The notes beneath the pieces are model-generated. The model saw only the letters and a list, made by a program, of their open reading frames with translations. It searched no databases and was not told where the DNA came from. This document shows positions 48,460 to 57,593 of a stretch of DNA of 64,000 bases, one piece after another (position 1 is the first letter of the stretch; each line of letters opens with the position of its first letter). This DNA is from Selenomonas sp. TAMA-11512 (GTDB lineage: Bacteria; Bacillota; Negativicutes; Selenomonadales; Selenomonadaceae). Location of the stretch: the NCBI RefSeq assembly GCF_037076525.1, contig NZ_AP029018.1, forward strand, positions 124,001 to 188,000, in the 5' to 3' direction. Made by a program: the position numbers and the translations under genes.

Positions 48460-50241
48460 ATGAAAACACTCAGAATTTTAGCCGTTCTTCCCTATGCCGG
48501 ATTGCAAAACCTGTTGCTGCAAAGCGTGGAGCGATATCCGCATCTAAAAATCGATTGCTTCATTGGGGATATGGAAAGCGGAGCGGCTCTTGCGGCAGTG
48601 CACGAAAAGAATGATTACTTCGCAATTCTTTCCAGAGCAGGCACAGCAGAACTGATAAAAAAGGCTACGCATCTTCCCGTTGTCGATCTGAAAATATCCA
48701 TATCGGATATGCTGCGTGCACTGCGCCTCGCTGAATCGTCCCACAAGGACTTTGCCGTCGTCGGGTTTTCTTCTATTACGCGTCACGCGGAAGTCTTATC
48801 CGATATCATGCAAATTCCATTGCACGTCGTGACCATCAACGACATTGCCGAGATTCCCGTGCAGCTTAAAACATTAAAAAAAGGGGCCTATCCTCTGATC
48901 GTTGGCGACGTCATAACGACACGGCTCGCCAAAGGTCTTGGCTTCAACACGATTCTTGTAACGTCAGGTCAGGAAAGCATAGACGCTGCACTCGACGATG
49001 TCGTAAACTGGCATTGGAACTTTCAAGTTCTTGAAGAGAGGAACAGACTTTACCAGGAAATCGTCTGCTGCTCCTCCGACATTGTGTTCATTTATGACAA
49101 TGCGGGAAAAAACATCTTTGCCACAGAGTCGCTGCTTGTAGAGGAGAACCGCTCTTTGATGCATGAAATATTCATGCAGGAATCTCAACAACTACAAAAA
49201 ACGGAGGAAACGGTCACGTTCCATAAACTACATGACATTATCTGGCGCATACGAGCAAGAAAATTTCACTCTTCCGACAAGATATACCATGTCTTTTACA
49301 GCAGACCCTTTTTTGAATCAAATAAGCTCAGTTCAAATGCCTTTTTTTATGAATCGAAACGGGCGATTACCTTGCAGCTCGAGAATTTTCGATCCGAGAG
49401 CCCTCGCTACAATGAACAGATTGCCAAGGCGAGGACTTACAGCTCGTCCTCTCTTCCTTTGATTATTCAAGGAGCGAAAGGGGTGGGGCGCAATTCTTTT
49501 GCCCGCATGGTTTTCTATAACAGTCAGTCATGTGCGAAGGCCTTTCTCATTGTCGAATGTGCGCACCTGAACGAAAGAGAGCTTCGTCTCCTTCTGGAAA
49601 AAGCAGACTCTCCGTTGACCGAGCAGGACTATACGATTTATTTTAAGGAAGTTGATCGGCTGCCGGAAATATCAGCAAAAAAATTATCCTCTTATATTGA
49701 GGATACGCGTCTCGCTAAACGGCACCGACTGATCTTTTCTTGTGAGACAACACAACCTGCAGAGGAAAACAGAAACCTTCTCTTTGATTATATAAAAAAT
49801 GTCCTTAATGCCTCCATTTTAACCATCCCGTCACTCAATGAGAGAAAAAGCGACATTCCGCTGTTGGCATCCTTATATATCAATGAATTCAACAGCAACC
49901 AAGGAAGACAAATCATAGGAATTCAAGAAGATGCGATGAAGCTGCTGCAAGCATTCGATTGGAAATATAATCTCGATCAGCTCAAGCGTGTAATTCGTGA
50001 ATGCGTAATCTTAAGTACGGGAATTTATATTAAGAGGGATATTGTTCTCTCTATTTTGCAAGATGAAACAACGAACATTCCGACCGGCACGCAATCTCCC
50101 ATTAATCTACGCCAACCTTTGGAAAAAATCACACGGGACATCCTGCGCGAAGTGATGCGGGAAGAAAACATGAATCAATCCCGCACCGCCGCACGTCTCG
50201 GCATAAGCCGCAGCACGCTTTGGCGAAAGCTGCAGGAGTGA
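48460..50241 (+). CDS. PrpR_N / AAA+ / Fis-type transcriptional regulator with degenerate ATPase
   Basis: A 593-residue regulator. Residues about 1-180 form a PrpR_N effector domain (HLPVVDLKISISDMLRAL). Residues about 195-290 are PAS-like, about 310-530 an AAA+ domain of the sigma-54-activator type, and about 550-593 a Fis helix-turn-helix (NQSRTAARLGISRSTLWRKL). The ATPase is eroded: the P-loop reads GAKGVGRNS with Arg for Lys, no GAFTGA loop exists, and Walker B is TIYFKEVDRL. It therefore should not drive sigma-54 polymerase. It is divergent from the C4-acid operon, which it likely controls. The -10 TATAAT is at 48424-48429. Confidence 0.85.
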   Translation: MKTLRILAVLPYAGLQNLLLQSVERYPHLKIDCFIGDMESGAALAAVHEKNDYFAILSRAGTAELIKKATHLPVVDLKISISDMLRALRLAESSHKDFAVVGFSSITRHAEVLSDIMQIPLHVVTINDIAEIPVQLKTLKKGAYPLIVGDVITTRLAKGLGFNTILVTSGQESIDAALDDVVNWHWNFQVLEERNRLYQEIVCCSSDIVFIYDNAGKNIFATESLLVEENRSLMHEIFMQESQQLQKTEETVTFHKLHDIIWRIRARKFHSSDKIYHVFYSRPFFESNKLSSNAFFYESKRAITLQLENFRSESPRYNEQIAKARTYSSSSLPLIIQGAKGVGRNSFARMVFYNSQSCAKAFLIVECAHLNERELRLLLEKADSPLTEQDYTIYFKEVDRLPEISAKKLSSYIEDTRLAKRHRLIFSCETTQPAEENRNLLFDYIKNVLNASILTIPSLNERKSDIPLLASLYINEFNSNQGRQIIGIQEDAMKLLQAFDWKYNLDQLKRVIRECVILSTGIYIKRDIVLSILQDETTNIPTGTQSPINLRQPLEKITRDILREVMREENMNQSRTAARLGISRSTLWRKLQE

Positions 50242-50351
50242 GAAATAAAGCGGAGAGAGTATTACCTTAAATAAACATCGGCTTTCTATATTGTATGGCG
50301 GACAACCCTCTGTCAGAGTGATCTTCGGGGGACGGCAAACAAAATAAGCAC

Positions 50352-50397
50352 AAAAAGGGAAGGATTTCCGGAAATGCGGAAATCCTTCCCCTTTTTG
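50352..50397. terminator. strong intrinsic terminator
   Basis: AAAAAGGGAAGGATTTCCG and CGGAAATCCTTCCCCTTTTT form an almost perfect stem of about 19 bp with flanking A and T tracts. It closes the regulator transcript before the PTS operon. Confidence 0.9.
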
Positions 50398-50508
50398 TGC
50401 TTCCACAATTTCCTAAATTGCGGAAGCACATCCGTCTATGATGAGAATAATCAGAATGTTATATTTGGTTTGCCAAAAGCGAAACGACGCAGTGAAAGGA
50501 GGAAAGAT

Positions 50509-50979
50509 ATGGACGTGACACTGAAAGAAGAGCTCGTTCTCCTGGATGTGGAGGCAGAGGATCGCTTTGAGCTCCTCGGCAAGGCGGCGGACAGGCTGAA
50601 AGAGGAAGGCTATGTCAAGGATTCTTACAAGGATGCGGTCATCGCTCGCGAAAAGGTTTTTGCGACAGGACTTCCCACACTCATCGGCGGCGTCGCCATT
50701 CCGCATACGGATGTCGAGCACGTCGAGAGTCCCGCCATTTGCATCGCGCGCCTCAAGACACCTGTCGATTTCGTCATCATGGGCGATGACACGGAGACGG
50801 TTCCGGTCGATCTCATCTTCATGCTTGCCATGAAGGAAGCGCACGCGCAGCTCACACTGCTGCAGAATCTGATGGGGATCCTGCAGGATGAGGAGGCGCT
50901 GAAGCTCGTCAAGATGAGCACGGACGTCAAGGAGATCGCGGATTTCGTCGTCAAACGCCTGTCGGAAACAAAAGAGTAA
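50509..50979 (+). CDS. PTS EIIA component, galactitol/fructose-mannitol type
   Basis: A 156-residue EIIA with active His66 in GGVAIPHTD. It passes phosphate from HPr to the EIIB encoded next. Similar to GatA. The start at 50509 has AGGAGG. First gene of an operon of PTS, dehydrogenase and isomerase genes. Confidence 0.92.
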   Translation: MDVTLKEELVLLDVEAEDRFELLGKAADRLKEEGYVKDSYKDAVIAREKVFATGLPTLIGGVAIPHTDVEHVESPAICIARLKTPVDFVIMGDDTETVPVDLIFMLAMKEAHAQLTLLQNLMGILQDEEALKLVKMSTDVKEIADFVVKRLSETKE

Positions 50980-50992
50980 AGGAGAGAACATC

Positions 50993-51286
50993 ATGGTAGG
51001 AGATAAGAAGCTTGTATTGGTTGCCTGCGGAACAGGCATCGCGACATCAACGGTCGTCAGCAAGGCGGTCGAGGATCTCGCGAAAGAGCACAGCATCAAG
51101 GTGGAGATCATTCAGTGCAAGATCGCTGAAGTTCCAGGTTATGCGGACCGCGCCGATCTGCTCGTCACGACGACGGTCGTCGACAAGGATAAGTACGCGT
51201 TCCCGGTCATCAGCGCCCGCTCATTTCTGACGGGTATCGGCAAGGACAAGACGATTGCCGAAATCCTCGAGAAGCTGCAGGCATAA
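50993..51286 (+). CDS. gatB: PTS EIIB component, galactitol type
   Basis: A 97-residue EIIB with active Cys12 in LVACGTGIATST, the GatB signature. It phosphorylates the polyol carried by the EIIC. It begins 13 bases after the EIIA gene with AGGAG. Confidence 0.9.
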   Translation: MVGDKKLVLVACGTGIATSTVVSKAVEDLAKEHSIKVEIIQCKIAEVPGYADRADLLVTTTVVDKDKYAFPVISARSFLTGIGKDKTIAEILEKLQA

Positions 51287-51312
51287 TTCAATTCATAAGG
51301 AGAGGGTAAACA

Positions 51313-52587
51313 ATGGAAAGTTTAACTCCTATGGTACAAGCCTTTCTGGGACTTGGACCTACTGTCATTCTTCCCGTATTCATATTCTTTATCGGACTGC
51401 TGTTCGGCCTCTCGCCGGCAAAGGCGTTCCGCTCCGGTTTGACGATCGGTGTCGGATTCGTCGGTATCAATCTCGTTGTCGGATTGCTCACATCGAATCT
51501 CGGCCCTGCAGCGCACGCGATGGTCTCAAACTTCGGCATTAACCTGCACGTCATTGATATCGGCTGGCCGGGCGCCGCATCGATTGCATGGGCGTCTCCG
51601 ATCGCTGCGGCGGTCCTGCCGATTGGCCTCATTGTCAACGTCATCATGCTTCTCACAAAGACGACGAAGACGATGGACGTTGATATCTGGAACTACTGGC
51701 ACTTCACGTTCGCGGGCGCGTTTGTCTATGCGCTGACGGACAGCATCGCGCAGGCGCTTGTCGCGGCTGTTATCTTTGAGATCGCCATCCTGAAGATCGC
51801 CGACTGGACGGCGCCTTACATGGAGAAGTATTTCGAGCTGGAGGGCGTGTCCGTCCCGACCGGTTCCACGGCATCGTACGCGCCGATCGGCATTCCTCTC
51901 ATCTGGCTCATCCAGAAGATTCCCGTCATCAAGGATCTCAAGGCGGATCCGGACAGTATCCAGAAGAGGTTCGGCATTTTCGGCGAGCCTATCTTCATGG
52001 GTCTTATCCTGGGTATTCTCATCGGTTTCCTCGCCGGCTATGAGGTCGGCAAGATGGTGCAGGTCGGCATGGCTATGGCCGGTGTCATGGTCCTGATGCC
52101 GCGCATGGTCAAGCTCCTCATGGAAGGGCTCATCCCCATTTCGGAGGCGGCTCGCGAGTTCCTGCAGAAGCGTTTCGGCGCGGAGTCCGAGGCATCGAAG
52201 ATCTACATCGGTCTCGACGCCGCCGTTACGACGGGTCATCCGTCCGTTATCGCGACGTCTCTCATTCTTGTACCGCTGACGCTTGTCCTCGCGGTCATCA
52301 TTCCGGGCAACACGGTTCTGCCGTTCGGTGACTTGGCTACGATTCCGTTCATCACGGCCATGATCGTCGCCGCCGCTCGCGGCAATATCGTCCACTCGGT
52401 CATCGCAGGCGCGATCGTGATCGGCATGTCCCTGCTCATGGCGTCGGCTACGGCGGAGTTCCACACGGCGATGGGCGTTGCAGCGCAGTTCAAGATGCCT
52501 GAAGGTGCGACCTTGATCTCCTCGATTGACCAGGGCGGTAATCTCGTCCACTTCATCATCTTCAAGGTATTCGAATTCATCAATTAA
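51313..52587 (+). CDS. gatC: PTS EIIC component, galactitol type
   Basis: A 424-residue permease of the galactitol/pentitol (PTS_EIIC_2/SgcC-GatC) family with about ten helices; GPTVILPVFIFFIGLLFGL at the N-terminus and YIGLDAAVTTGHPSVIATSL carry the family pattern. It imports and phosphorylates a polyol. The true substrate may be a pentitol (see findings). The start has AAGGAGAGGG. Confidence 0.9.
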   Translation: MESLTPMVQAFLGLGPTVILPVFIFFIGLLFGLSPAKAFRSGLTIGVGFVGINLVVGLLTSNLGPAAHAMVSNFGINLHVIDIGWPGAASIAWASPIAAAVLPIGLIVNVIMLLTKTTKTMDVDIWNYWHFTFAGAFVYALTDSIAQALVAAVIFEIAILKIADWTAPYMEKYFELEGVSVPTGSTASYAPIGIPLIWLIQKIPVIKDLKADPDSIQKRFGIFGEPIFMGLILGILIGFLAGYEVGKMVQVGMAMAGVMVLMPRMVKLLMEGLIPISEAAREFLQKRFGAESEASKIYIGLDAAVTTGHPSVIATSLILVPLTLVLAVIIPGNTVLPFGDLATIPFITAMIVAAARGNIVHSVIAGAIVIGMSLLMASATAEFHTAMGVAAQFKMPEGATLISSIDQGGNLVHFIIFKVFEFIN

Positions 52588-52709
52588 AAGCAGCGGCGCT
52601 CTCTTAAGGGGGCGCCCTGTTACTATCTGCCCGAAACAGATAAAGCATAATGCGAGCATAATGCATTTATAATGTAAAGTTGTTTAAATCAGCATAGGAG
52701 GCATTTCGA

Positions 52710-53747
52710 ATGAAAGCTTTGACAAAAATGGAGGTCGGCGCAGGACATTGGGAAGTCATCGACAAGCCCGTTCCGAAGGTCGGTGCGGGACAGATCCTCA
52801 TCAAGGTGGACTACATCGGCATCTGCGGCTCGGATCTGCATACGTTCGAGGGTCATTATAACGCCAATGCAAAGGGTGTCACGATCGGGCACGAATTCGC
52901 CGGGACGGTCGCGGAGATCGGCGACGGCGTCGAGGGATTCAAGGTCGGCGATCCGGTTACTTCGGAGACGACGTTCGAGATTTGCGGGACGTGCCGCTAC
53001 TGCAAGGACGGGGAGTACAATCTCTGCTCCTCACGAAAAGGTCTCGGCACGGCTGCGGACGGCGCGATGGCACAGTACATTCTCGCACGCGCAGCCTCCT
53101 GCCACCACCTGCCGGCAGGTGTGACGACGCGGCAGGCATCCATCACGGAAGCTGCAGCCTGTGCCGTGCACGGCGTTTCGAAGGCGACGATCGCACAGGG
53201 CGATATCGTCCTCGTCCTGGGGCCCGGACCCATCGGCCTCCTTGTCGCGCAGGTCGTCATGGCTCGCGGCGGCCGCGTCATCATGACGGGCCTCACGCAG
53301 GATGCCGGACGTCTCTCGATTGCAAAGGAGAAGTTCGGTGTGGAGCGCATCGTTGACATTCAGAAGGAGGATATCAAAGCGATTGTCAGCGAGTACACGG
53401 ACGGCTATGGCGCGGATGTTTGCTACGACTGCACGGGTGCCGTGCCTTCCATGCATCTCGGCATGGAGCTTCTTAAAAAGCGCGGGCAGTACGTGCAGGT
53501 CGGTCTCTTTGCCAAGGATGTCGTCGAGGTTGACTTCTCGAAGATCATCCAGAAGGAGCTCGTCGTCAGCGGCAGCCGCAGCCAGAACACACACGACTGG
53601 GAGCCTACGCTGCGGCTCATGGCGGAAAAGAAAATCGACGCGGATAAGATGATTACGCATGAGCTCGGCATCGATGAGTGGGATACCGCTTACAAGCTTT
53701 TGAAGAGCGGTGAGGCGACGAAGATCGTCATGCATCCGATCGGATAG
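52710..53747 (+). CDS. zinc-dependent polyol (phosphate) dehydrogenase, MDR family
   Basis: A 345-residue dehydrogenase. GICGSDLHTFEG and GHEF are catalytic-zinc motifs, CGTCRYCKDGEYNLC the structural-zinc motif, and LVLGPGPIGLLVAQ the nucleotide loop. It resembles sorbitol/galactitol-1-phosphate dehydrogenases and is one of two paralogues in the operon. The start at 52710 has AGGAGG; the 122-base gap before it holds the hairpin GGCGC/GCGCC at about 52603-52617. Confidence 0.87.
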   Translation: MKALTKMEVGAGHWEVIDKPVPKVGAGQILIKVDYIGICGSDLHTFEGHYNANAKGVTIGHEFAGTVAEIGDGVEGFKVGDPVTSETTFEICGTCRYCKDGEYNLCSSRKGLGTAADGAMAQYILARAASCHHLPAGVTTRQASITEAAACAVHGVSKATIAQGDIVLVLGPGPIGLLVAQVVMARGGRVIMTGLTQDAGRLSIAKEKFGVERIVDIQKEDIKAIVSEYTDGYGADVCYDCTGAVPSMHLGMELLKKRGQYVQVGLFAKDVVEVDFSKIIQKELVVSGSRSQNTHDWEPTLRLMAEKKIDADKMITHELGIDEWDTAYKLLKSGEATKIVMHPIG

Positions 53748-53822
53748 GATGAAAATAGAGCGGCGCTGCAGGCAAATCGGAAAAGCGGCGCCTCTCTTTG
53801 CATATGCATAGGAGGTATTGCC

Positions 53823-54875
53823 ATGAAGGCGTTAAAGTTATACGGGATCCGGGATATCCGTTTTGACGAGGCGAGCGAAGAGCCGCAGATCAAAAACGGC
53901 AGCGATGTCAAAATCAGGATCAAAGCGGCGGGCATCTGCGGCTCGGACATATCGCGCTATGCCAAGCTCGGGCCCTATGTGCCCGGGATGATCTGGGGGC
54001 ATGAATTTGCAGGCGAGGTTGTTGAGGTCGGCTCGGAGGTGGACAGGTTCAAGGCAGGGGATCGGGTCACGGTCTCGCCGGCGATGACATGCCGCACGTG
54101 CGAGTCGTGCCGCGCGGGAAAGCCGGCGCAGTGCGAGCACCTCGAAGTCCTCGGCGCGAAGGAGCCGGGCGCGTTTGCCGAGTACATTGTCGTACCGGCG
54201 GCACACGTTGTCGATATTCCCGACGGAGTCAGCTTCGAAGCGGCCGCGATGACGGAGCCGTCGGCCGTCGTGGCTCACGGCTTCTACAAGACGCCGCTGC
54301 AGCCGGGCGACAGCGTCGCTGTTCTCGGCTGCGGCACGATCGGCCTGCTCGCTGTCCAGTGGGCGAAGATCTTCGGGGCGGAAAAGGTCATCGCGCTCGA
54401 TATCGATGACGAGAAACTCGCCCTCGCCAAGAGCATCGGCGCGGATGAGACTATCAATTCGATGGGTGTGGAGCCGTATGAGAAGGTCCTCGAGGTCACG
54501 AACGGCCACGGCGTTACTCTTTCCGTCGAGTCCGCAGGCACGCCGATCACGTCGGCGCAGGCGTTCTCACTGCCCGGCAAGGGCGGCTCCGTGCTCTATC
54601 TCGGCATCCCTTACGGAGATGTCATGGTCAAGCGTCTCTACTTCGAGAAGATTGTCCGCAACGAGCTCAAGGTCTTCGGCTCATGGAACGCGGTCTCGGC
54701 GCCGTACCCGGGGAAGGAATGGACGAGTACTCTCTATTTCATGCAGGCGGGCAAGCTGCAGACGGCGCCGCTCATCACGCATCGCGCCTCTTTTGCCGAG
54801 GGCCCGCGCATGTTTGAGATGACGGCGGAGCGCAAGGAATCCTTCGGAAAGATCATGTTCCTTCCGGAAGCATAG
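53823..54875 (+). CDS. gatD: galactitol-1-phosphate 5-dehydrogenase-like enzyme
   Basis: A 350-residue MDR dehydrogenase very like GatD: MKALKLYGIRDIRFDE at the start, GICGSDISRYAKLGPYVPGM, structural-zinc CRTCESCRAGKPAQC and VLGCGTIGLLAVQ. It oxidises the polyol phosphate made by the PTS to a ketose phosphate. The substrate could be galactitol-1-phosphate or a pentitol phosphate. The start has AGGAGG. Confidence 0.88.
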   Translation: MKALKLYGIRDIRFDEASEEPQIKNGSDVKIRIKAAGICGSDISRYAKLGPYVPGMIWGHEFAGEVVEVGSEVDRFKAGDRVTVSPAMTCRTCESCRAGKPAQCEHLEVLGAKEPGAFAEYIVVPAAHVVDIPDGVSFEAAAMTEPSAVVAHGFYKTPLQPGDSVAVLGCGTIGLLAVQWAKIFGAEKVIALDIDDEKLALAKSIGADETINSMGVEPYEKVLEVTNGHGVTLSVESAGTPITSAQAFSLPGKGGSVLYLGIPYGDVMVKRLYFEKIVRNELKVFGSWNAVSAPYPGKEWTSTLYFMQAGKLQTAPLITHRASFAEGPRMFEMTAERKESFGKIMFLPEA

Positions 54876-54901
54876 GGGGATATCGGAATAGGGGGCTTTT
54901 T

Positions 54902-55501
54902 ATGGCAAGGGAGAAAATAGCTTCCGTCATTCAACTGGCAGGGGAAGAGATCCTGAAGCTCGTCGACAAGATCGACTACGATGTCGCGGCGAAGCTGGAA
55001 GAGCGTATCCTGCAGCATCCGGAAAAGAGCATCTTCTTCACGGGCTGCGGCACATCCGGAAAAGGGGCGCAGAAGATTGTCCATACCTTCCGCGTCGTCA
55101 ATCTGCCGGCGAGCTACATCGATCCGTCGGACGCCGTCCACGGAGGGCTGGGCGTCGTGCGCGAGGGAGACATGCTCGTCATCATCTCGAAGGGCGGCAA
55201 CACGAAGGAACTCACATCGTTCCTCGACAATCTCGCGGCAAAGAAGGTGTTCATCGTCGCCGTTACGGAAAATGAGGACTCGGCGATCGCGAAGGCCGCA
55301 GATCTCATTTTTAAGATTACAGTCGACCGTGAGTCGGATGTCTTCAACATGATTGCAAGTGCCAGTACGCTTGCGGTGATGGCGGTCTTTGACGCGATTG
55401 CCGTCGATCTGATGAAGGACATGGGATTTACGAAGGAAGAGCTGCTGATAAATCATCCGAGCGGACTTGTCGGGGATCGTCTGCAGGAAGAGAGAGGCTG
55501 A
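54902..55501 (+). CDS. SIS-domain sugar-phosphate isomerase
   Basis: A 199-residue single SIS domain. FFTGCGTSGKGAQKIVHTF binds phosphate, and VIISKGGNTKEL and VTENEDSAIAKAADLI complete the fold. It resembles the SIS part of arabinose-5-phosphate isomerases (GutQ/KdsD) without CBS domains, and also 6-phospho-3-hexuloisomerase. Probably isomerises the ketose phosphate made by the dehydrogenases. Confidence 0.85.
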   Translation: MAREKIASVIQLAGEEILKLVDKIDYDVAAKLEERILQHPEKSIFFTGCGTSGKGAQKIVHTFRVVNLPASYIDPSDAVHGGLGVVREGDMLVIISKGGNTKELTSFLDNLAAKKVFIVAVTENEDSAIAKAADLIFKITVDRESDVFNMIASASTLAVMAVFDAIAVDLMKDMGFTKEELLINHPSGLVGDRLQEERG

Positions 55502-55541
55502 TACGAAAGAAGAATCGCGGAAGCAGGCAAGGAGGGAAGTC

Positions 55542-57461
55542 ATGCGAAAAGAAAAGCGATGGATCAAACTCTTGGAGCTGTTGGCTGCCCATACGGACGG
55601 TCTGACAGGCGAGGTCTTGGCAACTCGCCTTGATGTGTCGGCTCGTACCGTGCGATCGGATATACGTGCGATTTCGGAACAGCTGCAGGAGATCGACGGA
55701 GTCGAGCTCGCAGCGACGCCCAATCGGGGCTATCGCCTCAAGACCGACCTCTCGGTCGAGGAAGTGCGCGGACTGCTTGCGTCGAAAGGGCTCGAAAAAA
55801 AGGGCAAGGCCGGCTCCTCGAAGCATCTCATCCGGCTCTTTCTGGAAGCGCTCTTAAAGGAAGTCAGTGTGACGCAGGCGGAACTGGCGGAGGAGATGTA
55901 CGTCAGTCTTACGACGTTTAAAGAGTATTTGGCCGAAGCGCGGAAAACGCTTGCCGGGTACGATGTCGGGATTGCCAAGGTCGGCATCGAGGGGATGCGG
56001 CTCTCGGGCGATGAATGGAGCCTGCGGCGCGTGCTCCTCGACTTCGTGATCGAGGAGGAAGAGGACGGGATCCTGCACGGATACCTCTTCCGGCGGACGA
56101 AGCGGGAGGTGCTGCAGGAGATCGTCAGGAAGTCTCCGAGCATCCGGAGCCTGCAGCTGACCGATAAGGCGGCGGAGCGGCTGCTCTATCAAACGGCGAT
56201 ATCGATCTATCGCACGAGCTGCGGTCGCGGAGCGCTCCTCGCGGCGAGCTCGGCCGGCGTTTTGGAGGAGAGCTTCGAGTACTCGGCGGCAAAGGACTTC
56301 GCCGCGGCGCTGCTGCACGAGGGCGGGCTCGATATTCCGCACAGCGAGATCTACTATCTGACACAGTGCCTGATGACGGGTAAGAAGCTCCTGCGCATGG
56401 CGGGGGAAGTCAACGATGCGCGCGTCGGACGGATTGTGGACGCGCTCTTGGTGAAGGTGGACGGAAAGTACGGCTTTCAGTTTTCCAAGGATCAATACCT
56501 GCGCGACGGGCTCATCCTCCACCTGCGCATCGCCATTGCGCGTGTCAATTTCCACATACACATTCGCAACGAGCTCCTCGCGACGATCAAGGGGGAGTAT
56601 CCGCTCGCCTTTCAGATCGCGCTGTACGCGGCGAAGATCCTGCGCGACGAGGAGCATGTGCAGTTCGACGAGGACGAGATCGGCTACATGGCGCTGCACT
56701 TCGGCGCTTCGATGACGAGAAACAGCACGGAGGAGACATCTGCCAAACGCGTCTATGTCATCTGTGCGGCGGGACTCGGCGTATCTATCTTTCTCAAAGC
56801 GAAGCTCAAGGAGCACTTCCGCGATCGCATACAGGTGCTGGACGTGCTTCCCGCCTCGCAATTTTCCGAAGAGCTGCTGACGCAGGCGGATTTCATTCTC
56901 TCGACGGTGGCTCTGCCTCATGCGTCGGAGAAGATCATCCGCATTTCGCACATGCTCAAGGCAAAGGATATCAAGACACTCGAGGATCATCTCTTCAGGG
57001 TGCGCGACCGTGCGTTGGAAGAATTTGTGCGGGGGCTCTTCTCCAAGGAACTCTTCTTCACGGGCAAGCGGTTCGGGACAAAGGAGGAGAGTCTCGACTT
57101 CCTCTGTCGGGAGGCGATCGCGCGCGGCATCATGGATGAAGAGGGGCGAGCCTCGGTCTATGAGCGTGAGGAGATGAGTTCGACGGCGATCGGGGATTTC
57201 GTCGCGATACCGCACTCGCTCCTGTCGTCTGGATATCCGCCGAGTATCTCGGTGCTTCTTCTCGACGCGCCCGTGCAGTGGGACGAGGAGTTTCAAGCTC
57301 GGCTCATCTTTCTGCTAAACATTGATCAGGCGCAGGCAAAGCTGTGGGAGCAGGTATTCCTGAAGCTCTACACGTATATCAAGGAGAACGACGGGATTGT
57401 CCGCCTCCTTCGGAATCCCTCGTATGAGTACTTCATCGAGGACTTGGTGTCGATTGTCTAG
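55542..57461 (+). CDS. PRD-containing transcriptional regulator (MtlR/LicR type)
   Basis: A 639-residue activator: N-terminal winged helix (about 8-65, LATRLDVSARTVRSDIRAI) with a second HTH near 90-150, two PTS-regulation domains (about 185-400), an EIIB-Gat-like domain (about 410-500, VYVICAAGLGVSIFLKAKL) and an EIIA domain (about 500-639, FVAIPHS). It is controlled by phosphorylation through the PTS and most likely activates the operon in which it sits. The start has AAGGAGG. Confidence 0.9.
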   Translation: MRKEKRWIKLLELLAAHTDGLTGEVLATRLDVSARTVRSDIRAISEQLQEIDGVELAATPNRGYRLKTDLSVEEVRGLLASKGLEKKGKAGSSKHLIRLFLEALLKEVSVTQAELAEEMYVSLTTFKEYLAEARKTLAGYDVGIAKVGIEGMRLSGDEWSLRRVLLDFVIEEEEDGILHGYLFRRTKREVLQEIVRKSPSIRSLQLTDKAAERLLYQTAISIYRTSCGRGALLAASSAGVLEESFEYSAAKDFAAALLHEGGLDIPHSEIYYLTQCLMTGKKLLRMAGEVNDARVGRIVDALLVKVDGKYGFQFSKDQYLRDGLILHLRIAIARVNFHIHIRNELLATIKGEYPLAFQIALYAAKILRDEEHVQFDEDEIGYMALHFGASMTRNSTEETSAKRVYVICAAGLGVSIFLKAKLKEHFRDRIQVLDVLPASQFSEELLTQADFILSTVALPHASEKIIRISHMLKAKDIKTLEDHLFRVRDRALEEFVRGLFSKELFFTGKRFGTKEESLDFLCREAIARGIMDEEGRASVYEREEMSSTAIGDFVAIPHSLLSSGYPPSISVLLLDAPVQWDEEFQARLIFLLNIDQAQAKLWEQVFLKLYTYIKENDGIVRLLRNPSYEYFIEDLVSIV

Positions 57462-57593
57462 GGACGCTCTCCGGGCGCCTGTACGGCGTCGCCCTTTCGG
57501 GCGCAGACGTTCCGCGGTTGAAATATCTGAGACTGTACATTCGCGTTATTCCCTGCTACAATAGAGAGAGTTGAAAGGGAAAGGAGTCTTTTT

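Noticed and set aside
55854-57296. 480-codon open frame antisense to the PRD regulator
   Set aside because: Arg/Leu-rich shadow of a gene with clear PRD, EIIB and EIIA domains.
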